Shown in pieces: positions 44,623 through 57,638 of a stretch of 64,000 nt of DNA. The number at the start of each line of letters is the position of its first letter. The first letter of the stretch is position 1. The position numbers and the translations under genes are program-made. Source of the DNA: Lepas anatifera (Eukaryota; Arthropoda; Thecostraca; Lepadidae); the NCBI GenBank assembly GCA_034440635.1, contig JAOTON010000324.1, positions 1 to 64,000 of the forward strand, written 5' to 3'. The notes beneath the pieces are model-generated. The model did no database searches and was not told the origin of the DNA. It was given only the letters and a program-made list of their open reading frames with translations.

Positions 44623-44767
44623 GATATAAATCCACAGCTCGGCTCAGACCTCACTAAGACGTGTGCAACCGTGCGCCTGTCCAGCCTGCGTGTAGTTCCT
44701 ACACATGCCCTGTTTCGTTTCTAGAGTTCTGGATGGCCTGCAGTTTCCTGAGCAGGCAGCAATAAAG
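44623..44767 (+). promoter_or_regulatory. TATA-to-AATAAA module, possible solo LTR
   Basis: GATATAAATCC (about 44623) is followed some 140 bp later by AATAAAGCG (about 44761). A TATA box and polyadenylation signal this close together are typical of an LTR R region. I could not find clear TG...CA ends or a second LTR, so this is weak. Confidence 0.2.
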
Positions 44768-46975
44768 CGTTCAGTTAAACTGCAGATAGTAACGTCTCAA
44801 GACGCATTAAGAGAAATCAGACAGCAGGTATTTTAGACAGGCTATGCCCCTGAGTTTTACAATGTGTATTTGAAACACTCCGTCACCGACAAAGTCTCAC
44901 TGCGCCATTCTTATTTATTTACATGAAGAAAAATAACTGAAATTCCTATTCTGATAACTATTCAACATGGAAAGAAATCACCCGGTATGTGCATTTCTAT
45001 TTCTATGAACTTTTATGCACGCATTTCTGGGAGAAAACACTGACTCACGCATAATTCAGGTCAAAATCTGCGCGACCCAGAGTTTTATGACACCCCTCCA
45101 TTCTGCCACGCAGTTCGTTGTCCGCCTCTGCGCCATATATGAATTTTCAAATCCTCACCGCGACCGACGTCGCTCGTCCCCCCCCCGGCTGAATGGAAAC
45201 GCGACCAAAACGCGCCCCGTCAAGCACCCACAGGACGGTTGGACGCCTGAAGCCGGCCGTTGACGTATTTTAATAGCCAAGGTAGGGACGTTGCCATGAA
45301 CTCTCCACTGGGAGGAACGGACCGCGGACTGGCCGTGATGGAATATAGAGGGGTGATGGGCGTGAGAAGCCAAGCTCGAACATAACTGGCTTTCTGTGAA
45401 GCCGCTGCTGAAACACTTCACCAACACTAGACTCATTTGCTGAGGTATACGCCGATACCGAGGAAGAAAAACCTTGGTCGAGGTCCAAAATGTTGAGGGG
45501 AGACCCCTGATTTGCTAGTTGGGTGGAGGGGGAGGGACGCGTCTTGTCGTCTCCTGCTTTTGACGCTCATGAACATAGGTAGTCAGCTTCCGGTCGATAT
45601 CAGTCAGAGCCTGTTGGAACCACGCCATCCGGTCTCGTTTAAGGCCCTTTGTAGCGATCCATTCGCATTGAGTCGGCCACGGGCAAAAAAGAGCACGGAC
45701 AAACCCTAGCCTGTCACAGCACAGCAATAATTGAAAGCATGATTGCCGATTTTCAATTCAGCATCCTACAACATCCGACAGGATGATCTCGACACCATGC
45801 ACAGACACCGGTTACCGCGCGTGTGGCTGGTAACCACAGTCTGATAGTGAGCGGGGCACCCCTAGAGACTTCGACGCCGCAGAGGTCGTTTGGCACTAAC
45901 ACCGCAGGCGTGAGCTCGCATGAACTCGCGGCGTGTCGGAATGCGCGAGACCGCCGCAGGCCACGCGAAAAACGGCGCCGCAAGCAGGGGCGGCGCCACG
46001 TGCGCTTGCAGTGTGGGTGCAAAATGCTGGGAGAGAGTCGTGAGCTGAGGAGAAGGGAGAGCTTGGGTTCTACGGAGAGCTGAATGACATCAACCCAGGT
46101 AGTGGCAAGCGTAAAGTCTAATTGAGACACGGGGCACGGGTAATGACGGAAAAGATACCCAAGGTGGAGGGTAATGTTTCGGAAGGATTATTGTCCTTCA
46201 TCTAGATCGTCATCACGGCTGAAAAAGCGATGAATTCAGACGCAAAATGCCAAACGTCGGGCGGCCATTTGAAATAACAGGTCTTCTGATTGTGGAGAGA
46301 GTACGAGGGAAGCAAAAGGCAGATAGCCCTGCGCCGGGCGCCAGATAAGAAGGGTGGTCTCGCGTGGAGGACGAGCCTGTCCAGCAGAGCCGTTGTACTT
46401 CGATTAATCGATCGAGCAGCGCTCTGTCACATGGACGCCCACAGAGGCCTGAAATCGCCCACGGTCCAACTTTTACCCTTCAGTCAGAAAGATGGATGGA
46501 AAACGAACATTGAGTTGATTAGGTCTTCAAAAATATAGAACCGAATCTATGAAAATGTACTCCAGTGGCATATCCCGGACAGATAACGGCTTTCAGGTGT
46601 GAGGCACGGATTGATCATCGAGACATGGATTCATCACGGATTCATCATCACGGATCGTCATCATCGGATTTTTTTCCCAGGGTACAATCACCTTTAAAAA
46701 AGCAGAAGAAAAGAGCATGCAAATATGACCGGTACCCATGTTCCATGGCATGAGGGAAATGTTTTACCTACGAGAAATATGTAGGGTTTTCCGACCCAAA
46801 GACTTCTCCCTAAAATACAGAACTGGAAAACGTTCAGCACCAGATTAGCATGTTATCTATGTAAGCCAGATCACTGTAAAAAAAACCCCTCAAATCAGCC
46901 TCATTATGTGTAAGATTTGGTTATTAGAAGATTTGGGAAAAAGATGTATGCCCAGGGATGTTAGGTTCAAATCAC

Positions 46976-47109
46976 AGGTGGATCAAAGAAGGGTGGAGGG
47001 ACAATGGGGCAGCTGCCCCTCCCTCAATCGACCATCAGCACCTGCCGGAAAGGTCAATGGCGCCCCCTGAAATATCGCCCCCACCCGATTGGTAATCCTG
47101 GATCCACCT
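46976..47109. repeat. Dispersed GGATCCA / CCCCTGAAAT repeat, copy 4
   Basis: The ends AGGTGGATC (46976-46984) and GATCCACCT (47101-47109) are exact 9-bp inverted repeats. The interior has CCCCCTGAAATATCGCCCC. Of the copies here, this one best shows that the family is a small inverted-repeat element. Confidence 0.55.
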
Positions 47110-48036
47110 ATAATTCAACTTACATGTCCCAGAGTAACACTTAAGAGACTTCAACCGATTCCAGTTCAAACCAAGCTTTCAAATACAAATGAACATTTAC
47201 GAGTATACCGTTTCTATTTTACTTTGATGCCTGTCTCGGAGAATGAAAAAGATTAGAAAGCAACAAAAACCTGCCAGCTCCATGAGGAGCTACCCAGAAA
47301 AAATTACAAAAATCCTTTTATTTGGAACATTCTGTTATCACCAAACTATTTTGAGGGATGTTGGATTTTAGATCAGATCAAAAAAGAAAACATCGGAAGA
47401 AATATTGGAGACTTCGTGACAGTATGTGCTTCTTGAAGTTATATCAAATCTATGTCGATAGGATCGTCTGGTCCATACCTCAAACAAATGAAATTTAGTC
47501 TTAACACGTTGGTCCTTTACATCAAATTTCTATCAAAAATTGGTAAATTTCTCATACTAGGAGGATGATTAGGGGAAAGCTCATAGGTGCAGTCATCAGG
47601 AAATACATCTGCGGGTGGAATAAATAAAAACAAAAACTACAGAAACTAATGACACGCACACGCGCTTACCTTCGCCGCGTACAGGATGCAAATATAAGAT
47701 ACACTGCAGTTCAGAGACAGCAAAGGGAAACCTTTAATCTAGGATGTACTCGGATGTCAAGCATGACGCCTGCTGGTCGTGATGACGCACCAAGCTGGCG
47801 ACCTTCAAACATGGGGTAATGATGCTAGCCCGGGGCCAACGCTGTCCGCTCTGGTGGTCAGCGGAATCATTGATCACTACATTCCTGCCGTGAGAACCAG
47901 CCGCTTTCCTGGATGATGAGACTGCCCAGGGCGCTACGGCAGCTATACACGTAATTTGTTGCTCTTCTTTGAATTCGTCGCCGAAGGTGGTGCAGTCGAA
48001 GGCCGCATGAGCACGAGACAGATGCCATTCCGATAA

Positions 48037-48042
<6 letters not shown>

Positions 48043-48128
<86 letters not shown>
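48043..48128 (+). repeat. GA microsatellite
   Basis: More than 40 GA dinucleotides in a pure run. It lies next to a CpG-rich stretch (48150-48260). Serine-leucine open frames on the minus strand are products of this repeat. Confidence 0.97.
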
Positions 48129-48133
<5 letters not shown>

Positions 48134-49027
48134 GAGGGGGAGACCATGGCATCGACAGCGTTCGTGCAGTGCAGTGTCTCCAGCAGACACGACTATCGTG
48201 CATGAACGCGACGCCTGGAGACGATGGCGGCGCGGCGCGGCAGAAGTGACGCAGCAGCGTCAGCTCGTGCGTGGCCAGAAGTTGGGTTGTGCTCAAGAAA
48301 GCGCGACCGAAGCTGCATCGCAGTTATTTCTCAGACAAAGGAAACCTCGTCCGCACACAGGTGTTTCAGTTTAAAGGGTGCCCGATTTCTTACTATAAGC
48401 CGGACACACTTTATGGATGTGGAATTGGAGTCTAAGAATACAACTGCGTCCAAATTGCCGTTTTCTTCCCACCTGTTGTCTCCTCGTCTGGCCCGACGTG
48501 AAACCGTTCAAGACATAGGGACCGGACAACCAAATTGTGAATGAATAATTTTTTCTCTCACAATTTTCGTGGTTCAGAGGCATAAATACTTCCTTGTCTC
48601 TCCTCCTGTGGGTCGTACACCGCGGAAGTCCGTAGCGGCTTTGAGAAACTCATATCGACACAACGGAAACGCTCCTGCATTCACCTGAAAAGTTATTGCT
48701 CCTACGGCAAATCCCTGCAAGCAGCCAGCATCATCAATCAGTCGAGAAGTCCAAATGTTGAGACCGGCCTAACCCGTCCGGGACGATTGGGGAAATTCAG
48801 CTGCTGTGTCCGAGCCCAGCGGTCCGGTCGAACGTCCTTGCAAATGCCGTCGAGTTGCAGCGGGCCGGCCTTATTAGGGGCAGGCGGAGGCACCGGTCCG
48901 GAGGCTGTACCCGCCCGGTGTATTCATACAAGCAGCGCGTGCCCCAGCACCACATGTGAGCCCCACATCCAACACGGCAGCGCCGCCGACTTGTGCCTGT
49001 TGTGGTCGGATCTAACCCTTCAAACTC

Positions 49028-49270
49028 CAAAATCTGGCATAGGCGGATCCAGGGGGGGGTGTGAGCAAGTGGGGCACTTTACCCTGAAATGACTACGGTG
49101 CCCCTGAAAGGTCGATGTCCATGCCCCTGAAATATCGCTTTCCATGACACCCGCCCCTTCAAGGTTGCGGATATCGATGCCCCCGCGATGGATTTGGCAC
49201 CCACCTGACAGGTTTGGGCGCCCCCTAGTCCGGATGATATCCCCTTCCGAAATTGTACCCCTTCCCATAG
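49028..49270. repeat. Dispersed GGATCCA / CCCCTGAAAT repeat, copy 5
   Basis: It starts AGGCGGATCCAGGGGGGG and contains 'CCCCTGAAATATCGC', 'GATTTGGCACCCACCTGACA' and 'GTCCGGATGATATCCCC'. Part of it is the reverse complement of the interior of copy 2. No coding content is seen. Confidence 0.5.
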
Positions 49271-51564
49271 GAGATATTGGACCCGTCTGCCTTTTTCGTT
49301 CTTGAGAGAGATATATAATTTTACATAGCCTATAGCCCTATCAGAGCTTGATTTGTAGACGTTGCACCGCCGCTATAGGACCTATTAAGTAACCAGGATG
49401 GTTCTGGTCGGATTTAATCCGGTAGTGACGGGCACATATAGTCTTAAAGTGGTTGCCTCAAACTCAAATCATCGGATCCGTCTACTAAATCTTATGCTGT
49501 TCCTATCTCTCCACAAATGAACATTTCACCACCGTGAAATGCCCCAGGAGAATTGAAAGGCCACTTTGTATTTGTGTGAGGTATGGTGGAGTTTGGTCAA
49601 CTTTTCCAAATTGCAAATTACATAGTTAGGAGACTGATACTGTGGAGAAACGAAGACAAACAAACGTTTTCCTGGAGGAAGAATTTCAAGACAAAAAGGA
49701 GTAAAAACTATTTATCATCATTGACCAGCGGTAGAAAAAGTGTACTTCTTGAATAATAACTCATCTCTCGCCTCCTTACTCTAACCGGTTACCGCTGACC
49801 ACTGATTTCCACGTGGACTGGCTCAGTGGGTTCAGTCCGTTCAGGGGACCCCCGATATCCGTTACTTTGGGTGCTCCTCATTTTCACTGTGCACTTTTAA
49901 TGAGACAGATATCCGGAAAATAAATATCTAGTTTTAAACGTGCGTTCTGCACGAAGCACGGTGAATGGCCGTTTAGGAAAATAGGGAAAGGGGCTTATTC
50001 AGCGGCTGCACAATGAGACTCAAAATATTTTGACGGAGCTGTCTGTTATCTATTCTAGACAACTAAAAAATGTACCTATTTAGGCACTGACGTTGCCACA
50101 GTAGTTTTATTTGATTGATTACCGCGATAGAGAATTGTATGCATCCGAAGTTTCTGGAGTGACGACGCAAATCGCATGGGAGAAAATACCGGGATTTCTA
50201 TTAAAAAGGAAAGTGCACGGAGAGCGCAAAACGTGTTCGTTTAGAATTGCGGTGGATAGTGCTATCTGGACATACACTCCTCTCAACATCTCACCTGTCT
50301 GAAACGTTAGTCCTAAGACTGGATTTTCCGATAGCTTTGTACATTAGCCAGAATCCCACGCATTTGCATATTTTCGTCAAATGCACATATATTTCAGTTT
50401 GACAAGTTAATTTTAATTTATAAATAACAATTTGGGAAATAGGTACAGATTTGTTAGCTGATTTTACTTAAAGTGGGTTCCGTCAAGGGATCGATGGCTG
50501 TTCGGCCTGCCAGTATCAATCTAACATTCACGTTCAATTTGCAGGCAATTAGGTACAGCCAACTGTAATTCAATCTGTGCCAACGAGATTGGGCAGTTTT
50601 TGTTCTATTGTCAGCGAACTATTGCTCACAGAATCGCGATTCAACAAACAACTTGTGGGTTTGACCTCTAGCTATCGAATGCCTGCCCAACAATACTCAA
50701 CAGCCCCCGGCGTATCCAGGGCTAGGGGAAGGGAGCAAAAAGGCATTTGCCCCCAAATCTGACTTTTCCAATTGTCTTGAAAAAATATATTTTCGCGCCT
50801 CCGGACCCCGGTTCTCGCACCAAACTGCTGGCTTGGATTTGGTTTTGACAGTTATATTTTTAAATTTTATTGGGAGGGGGGGGGGAAGGAGAAAGAGAGA
50901 GAGAGAGAGACCATTTGCTGCAGATGCTACGCCCAGCAGCATCTTATCATCGTGTCATTTGGCTGTGTGGTTGCCCTGACGACGGGAATCGACCCGTCTC
51001 GCTTGGGTTCTTCCTTGTGAATAAACTTGGCTCCTGGTTGGAGAGCAAGGGAGCGTGAATCTCGTGAGCTAATTTTGAACTTACGCAGAGTTTGAAATGC
51101 TTGCTCTGAATATATTCCATCATTTGACGTGTTTGATACAGCTGCAACGGCTGAGGGCTATTAGCAAGGATGCGATTCCGATAACATGTTACAAATGGCT
51201 CAAACAATCACAGCATATAAATCAATAAAACGGTAGGGTGTGCATGCGTATGTGGAGCGAAATAATTAAACTTCCGTAAGTACTTCCTCCTGCATACCCA
51301 CATCTTATCGCTGCTACCACGGAGTGTAGATGGGCGATTTCGCCAGTGTGTGGCCGTGACGATTATGTGACGGTCCGGTGACTGGTGGGCGACGTTGATG
51401 GTCAGTTATGCACCCGTACGTGACCAACAAATCAGTCTAATCACCCGGAAAGAAGGGACAAGTGAGGCATTTCGGTGAACGTGCGGTTATAAACTCTGGT
51501 GTAAGCGACAGAAGACGTGACGGCACCAAGTCAGGGCGTCTGAACTGGGAATGGAGGATCCTGC

Positions 51565-51709
51565 CATTGGCGGACGCAGAGGTGGTGGGGAGGGTAAGAG
51601 GCCAAGCCCCACGAAAATGACGAAATTTTGGCTGATTTTCTTTTAAAAAACTGTTTTTTACGATTTATCCCTAGTTGCCCCCCCAACGGCGCTCCTGAGT
51701 CCGCCCCTG
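51565..51709. mobile_element. hAT-type MITE, 145 bp
   Basis: The ends are CATTGGCG and CGCCCCTG. The flanks GATCCTGC (51557-51564) and GATCCTGT (51710-51717) match at 7 of 8 positions, a good 8-bp target duplication. The AT-rich interior resembles that of the element at 44054. Confidence 0.7.
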
Positions 51710-54700
51710 GATCCTGTCTGAGCTCTCCTGCTGTTTCTTATCTCAGGAACTGTATATGCGTGGAAGTCACCTCTGTCCGGCTTCTTCGTCCAATTATAAC
51801 CGCAGTTCGATAATTGGGTGATTTGAGAAGAATGGGCGAGAGCTGTACAGACAAATTTGGTCTCGCGTGGGCTACTGATGGCCTTCCCGCATCACGAAAT
51901 GCTAACAAGTCTACTCTTTGAGGACCTCTCATCGAAATCCCAGAAGGCTGGTTGTTGATTGAAGGTGATAACATGACTCATATAGCAATCATGCTTGGCC
52001 GGTGGCGAGAATGCTGCTAGCTACAGAGGATGAGTTCCCAGAGCATATTTTTAAGGTCTCGGTTCGGCATTTCTTACCAAAAGAGCCGCATACCGTGAGG
52101 AAATCTGTGTGAAGGCCCCACTCTCGATTCCATATTCAGACCCTGGTGGACCGCATTTGCCCATGACATCACGCGCCGTGGCCACTTCTTGGAGCCGCGT
52201 GATCGCTCATAAGACCTGAGTCATAAGCCGTACGGACGAGTCACGTTGTACAACACCTCCTCTCCAAAACTCTCGCCTCTGCAAGCAGGGTAACTGCGAA
52301 GGAAACAAGCGCTCCCCGTAGACGCCCTGGCGCGCTGCCACTCGCGTAGCTTTTCAACAGGGTCAATTAAGTTTTGAAAGAGTGTTTGTGAGTTTTTGTT
52401 ACGTAAAGTTTGTTCAGTGTTTCAGTTGTTAAACCTCAGCCTCTGTGTTAGTCTAGAGACTTCTCAGGCAGGGGAGACGATCAATACTTGGCTGGCGTTA
52501 TCTGCAAGGTGACCTCCGCGGAGGCTGCTTCCCACCAGGACGAGAAGATTTATGGATCGGCGGCTCATAGCTCTGATGATGGCAGAGCTGGATTGGACGG
52601 CTACATAACTGAACGTTAGACTCTAATATCGCATCTTTACAGTGAGGCAGACGGTCCAGAAGGGATAAGAGGCTACCTTCAACTTTCGTTTTTAGACACA
52701 GACTTATGACCTTGTCGGGAGACCGAAATGAAAGACGGCTGAATTTGAGCCATATGCAATATAACTGACAAGGTTATCCATGGACGAGACGACACCAGGG
52801 ATCTCCTGAAGCGTCTCTGGGACCTCAGGAGGCAAGTAGACCCATGTGACCAGTTTCTGGCAACTGTGCTTCAAGTACTTTGGGGTCGAACTATTCTTAT
52901 GAATAATGGATCTCTTCTGAGGATAGGTCCTCCAGCATTGAAAGCTCGAATAGTGATTTACTCCGTCGAGCCGGGATGCGCTAGACCCTCGCATTAGAAA
53001 AAAGTGTAGTCACGTTTATGGCCGCACGAATGTAATCCTTGTCAATCGATAGACGACTTCCAATGAGGAAGAGCTCTTCTGCGTATCTATTAGACTATAA
53101 CCAAAAATATTCCTGGCACACTTCGCTAATCTCTGGGATATGTTATTGTAACTTTGGCTTAAAATTCGTTCCATGTCAACATCTCGAAACAGTGTCTTAA
53201 ATACTCTAGAAGCAACGATATTTGTCTCGGCAATCCTAGAAATAGCGTTCGTGGTATAGCCGCCAACTCGCTAACTGGTTGTATTCTCCTTCGTGTGCAG
53301 CCACGAATACACTATCTTCTTCATCTCTTCGCGTCGCTGTGAGAACAAGACAGTTTCCAGATAGCTGGAAACATCAGGCTGAAGACATCAAACTGGACGT
53401 GCCTGGAGCGTAGGTCCTAACTTCTGCTATCTGGAATAGCATGGTGAGGTTGCGTGTGACGAAATAATCGGGGGAAACTGGATAGGGCGCTTACGCTGCG
53501 TAAAATTATACAGCCTCTCTCGTTCAGTGATCTGAATACCAAACAAGGCAGTATAGCGCGGGATAAGTGAAACCTCTTCACAGTGCCCACAGGACTGACT
53601 AATGCTCTTTTCTGATAAGTTCATTGGAACCTGTCCCGGTGGATGCTGACTTGTACCGTCTCCTTTTTGGAGAATCACCGTGAATTACTCACTTTCTTCG
53701 GCAAGAGCGCCTATGAAAGTAGTATGAGAAGAAGAATATATTTTTATGAACGTCTAATTTTTTTACAAAGAATACAACAAAGTATAAATTGGATTGGCGC
53801 AAAAGTCGAAACTAAAACTAAAGCGCCTTTCCAAACATATTAAGTAGATAAATCTAAATAAAAAACTCAGTGATTAAAAAAATCAAACAAAGTTAACAAC
53901 AATGGCGTTAGTGACCAAAGCTTGTGTTGATGTAGAGAGTGGTTGGACGCAGGCTTAACAAGGCAATACTCCCGCAGTTGGAAACCTTTGAAACTGAATG
54001 ACAATAGAAAGGAAAACGGCGTATTAATTTTTTTTGGAGATTTGGAGTATTCTTACATAAGTATCCCAATTCAGTCAACTATTTTAAAAATGAGAGTTTT
54101 TGCCACTGTAGGGATTTTTCATTGTTTCAGTAATCCTCTGGCCTCCCGTTCGGGGGCCAATTACGGAGATATTTCGTAACAGAATGGTCATCTTTATCAT
54201 AAACGTCAAGTTAACAGGGAACAGGTCCCGGAGTTGCGACACGCAGCGTTGTTGAGTCATAGTCGGCATCAGGTCTCAGCTGACGTCACGCTTGCAGGGC
54301 CTGCCGTTGGCTATCGCCGTCCTGCTCTGTTTTGTTCACGCTGCAGTTTTCTTGCTCACGCTTTTCGTCACCTCTCTGCACGCCGCACTCAGTGGTCATC
54401 GTGCACGAGCCAAACAGGATGGAGTCACGGAGGTGGAGTCATGACTATATGGGCAGATGACTCGAACCAGAGGAGGAAACTTTGTTCGGTTTACCGGCTC
54501 GGTTGATAACAATGTTACGCATATGGTCATTTGTTGCCTAGCTCATGGAGCAAAAGCTAGGCTCATGGGGCAAGTTCCCTGCGTCCAATGCACCTTTTAC
54601 AGCGTTAACGTAAGAGTTTTTACTTCTCAGCAGCAGCACCAGTGCACCTCAAATCCCAGATGAAATGAAGATTGCATGATTCATGCTGTTTTGTATGCAA

Positions 54701-57638
54701 GAAATGTTATGGCAATGCCGTAATCTACTTAACTGTCCGAAAAAGACCGGGTGAAACTGACCGCGGGCCCCGCGCGAATCGGCTACAGCACCGCTACCAT
54801 AAATCCAGCAGATTGCAGCATGAAAGGCGGCATGTTGGGCCCGGGCGCTCACGGAAATGGGAACCCGTTTTCATTCAAACCTTACACGGCTTGATAAAAT
54901 CTGTGCAACCAGTTTATTACTAACCAGAGAGCTAGCATGAAACAAAGCAGCATTACATTTTCATATTTCGGAGATGTGTATCACGGTCGGGTAAAGTAAA
55001 CAATGGGCTCTAAACCCAGCTTTAAGGGCTATTTATCTTGATCCAGGCAGTACTCAGTACATAAGAACCTAATAGCATTACATTACGCAGCATTACATTA
55101 CTGGCATTACAGAAGAATGTTTTTTGAAAAAAAACGTGTTACTGAAACGAGTGCTGTGGCACCGAACAGGAGGGTTTTAAATCATTTTTCCGTGTCTAGC
55201 GCCATTTTGATGGTGCAGATACGAGGCCCTTGTTTGTTCAAATGGCGCTTGGTTTCAAGTGGTTTAAAAGCGAAATATAAGTAAGCAACGGCTTATATCT
55301 TGAATTAATTTATTCACATTTGTGACGACAACGTCAGGCTAAAACATTTAAGGCTTCAAGTATGTGCGCCCTAGATATTGTCTCCTCAAATGTTCCGTCA
55401 TCGCGTCAAGGAAACCTTTGAAATGACTGCCTGAAGCTCCACAAGACTTTTCCTGTCCTTGAAATAAAGTTGGAGGAAGCCCTGGAAAATCCTGCCCATG
55501 ACCGATTTTTGCCGTGCAGTTTAAGAACGTGGGATAAAAAGGAGCAGTGACATCTCTTTAGGATTTATACTGATATATCGACCCCTTTTTCAGGAACCTG
55601 ACATATCACCCACGGCTTATCAGAAAGTCCCAAGGCGACCACGCGGGCAAATTTTGGCGAGCCCATTCGCGTGCAATCATGTGTGAAAAACATTTTCGTT
55701 ATGCACTCTAACCAATTGACATCGATTTATCTTTTTACCAAAGAATATGCGTGCCAGATTTGGCTTTACTCCGCTGCGTTTGAAGAGCAAAGTGTGGAAA
55801 CACATGCGCCAAGTCCCTCTTCACCCTTAAAGCAAAATAACTAACCAAAGACCCTCTCCTAGCAGACTTAAAATAGGTATCGTGCTCTCCCAAACATGGT
55901 CACCGGGTAACGCCCAGCACCTATGGGCGCGTGGTCGCTATGACCAGATTCTCGTGGTAATCGGGCCAACAATCAACCTTGACGCCAGTGTCGGTATGAC
56001 TCACTCTGTCACGGTCGCTAGGGACTCTTTTGGGAGCGCCTCCGCCGCAGAGGAAGACACCATGGCGCTTCCACCTTGTCCTGATTCCAGTGGCGGATTC
56101 AGGGGGTAAACATTTCCGGGTGCCACCTGCTCTCCATGCAATTGTAATTAGGCGAACCGATCTTACCTTTTTCAAATAATTGCTGTGCGTATTTCATTCG
56201 TAAGATTTCACTTGCATGCCCAGAAAACGGATATACTGTCGCCACTGCTACCTCTTCCATATGAAGGATCACGGAAGATGAGTCATCTTGTCTTCACGTG
56301 CTGGTACCCGACTTACGACAACTGGAACCCCAGAGCGAACCTCGAGATTAATATCGCAGGCTGCTCCTGTCAGTGAGAATTCGTTTAAGCAGAGAACTAA
56401 AGGAGCGTGGCAACATCTGAAACGTGATTATTGGTGGCAGTCTGAATTTGAGTTCTTCACCTTGTGTAAAAACCGTAGGGAGCGCCAAAGTCGCACAATC
56501 AATTGGAGCAAAGGCGTTCTTATCGGGAAACAATTTGTAGAAAAGTAACATGACCAAAGTCGTTGAGGAATCTTATGAATTTCTAGGATTCCTCATTATC
56601 AACAGTCAGTCGTCCAGTCAATGCTGGACAGTAGAAATGTTGTCGCTTCCAGAAGTCATGCTAGTTTCCTATTCAGACTGGAACGTGTTCGACGGAAGCC
56701 CAGTGTACGCCACAAGAAGATGGACTATCTGGAGACGATTCATACAGAAATGAGAGCTTACACAAGACTGTTGATTTGTCACCTTCATAGGACTCATCTA
56801 GTCTACAGTTCGTGCAACACCTACGCGTGAATTCATTAGTCCCAATACAAATTTTTTTCTACATTAGAACAAACGCACGATCTTACCTCACAATTGAACA
56901 CTACATCCACAGCGACGGCTAACAAACGGTAACAAAACCAGCGATTAAATGCAGAGCTGAACGTCTCTGCCAGATTTCCCCAATCAATTACGTTTCGATC
57001 TAGAGCAGGCTTCTCGGCAGAGCGCGGCCGCTGTTTCAACCCATAGTGCACTGGTCGTTTTCTCTGCTGCAGGCGGGGGCAGTTCCCAGAGAGAATCAGC
57101 TGCGACGGCAGCGACGTCTGGAGAGACGTCTGTCCACATTTTATGACATCCTCATGGTGAAAATGTTGGCCACAGTCGCAGCTATTTCGGCTTCTGAGTC
57201 CACGGAACTCCCGGCGAATTCCGACGAGCTGGTTTTGTAATGGCTTCAGCATACGGATGAGCTGGGGAAGCCGTCCGATGTTGGAAGATAAGTCTCCTGA
57301 AGCCGAAGTGCGGTTTTGGTTCTAGTTGGTATCCGTATTTCAGCATAAGGCCTACAATAACGAGTTCTGCGGGCTTTAGGTATTGAGAATTCTAAAACCG
57401 TATTCGTCCCCTCTATCCACGTTTTCTCTTAATTTGGGATCATTAAGTTAAAACCATATCCGAGAGGAAGCCACAGGAAGCCCTAATGCCAATGGCTACA
57501 CAAAGCTTTTCTCGAAATCACGACAGGTCGTAGTAACCCTTATTTTCTACCTCCCGAGCCTCGCTGATAAAACTCATGTGACTTTCCAGCTATTGGGAAG
57601 GAGCTTTTGACAGAAACTCAAACATCACCAAAGGCAAT

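Noticed and set aside
7800..48128. CRISPR-like arrays
   Set aside because: The tandem arrays have no unique spacers between repeats and lie in spliced eukaryotic genes. They are minisatellites and microsatellites.
47734..48190. Serine-leucine-rich minus-strand frames
   Set aside because: Most of the frame is a translated GA microsatellite.
56836..57252. 138-residue minus-strand frame with several cysteines
   Set aside because: I recognise no domain or conserved spacing, no splice evidence and no codon bias.
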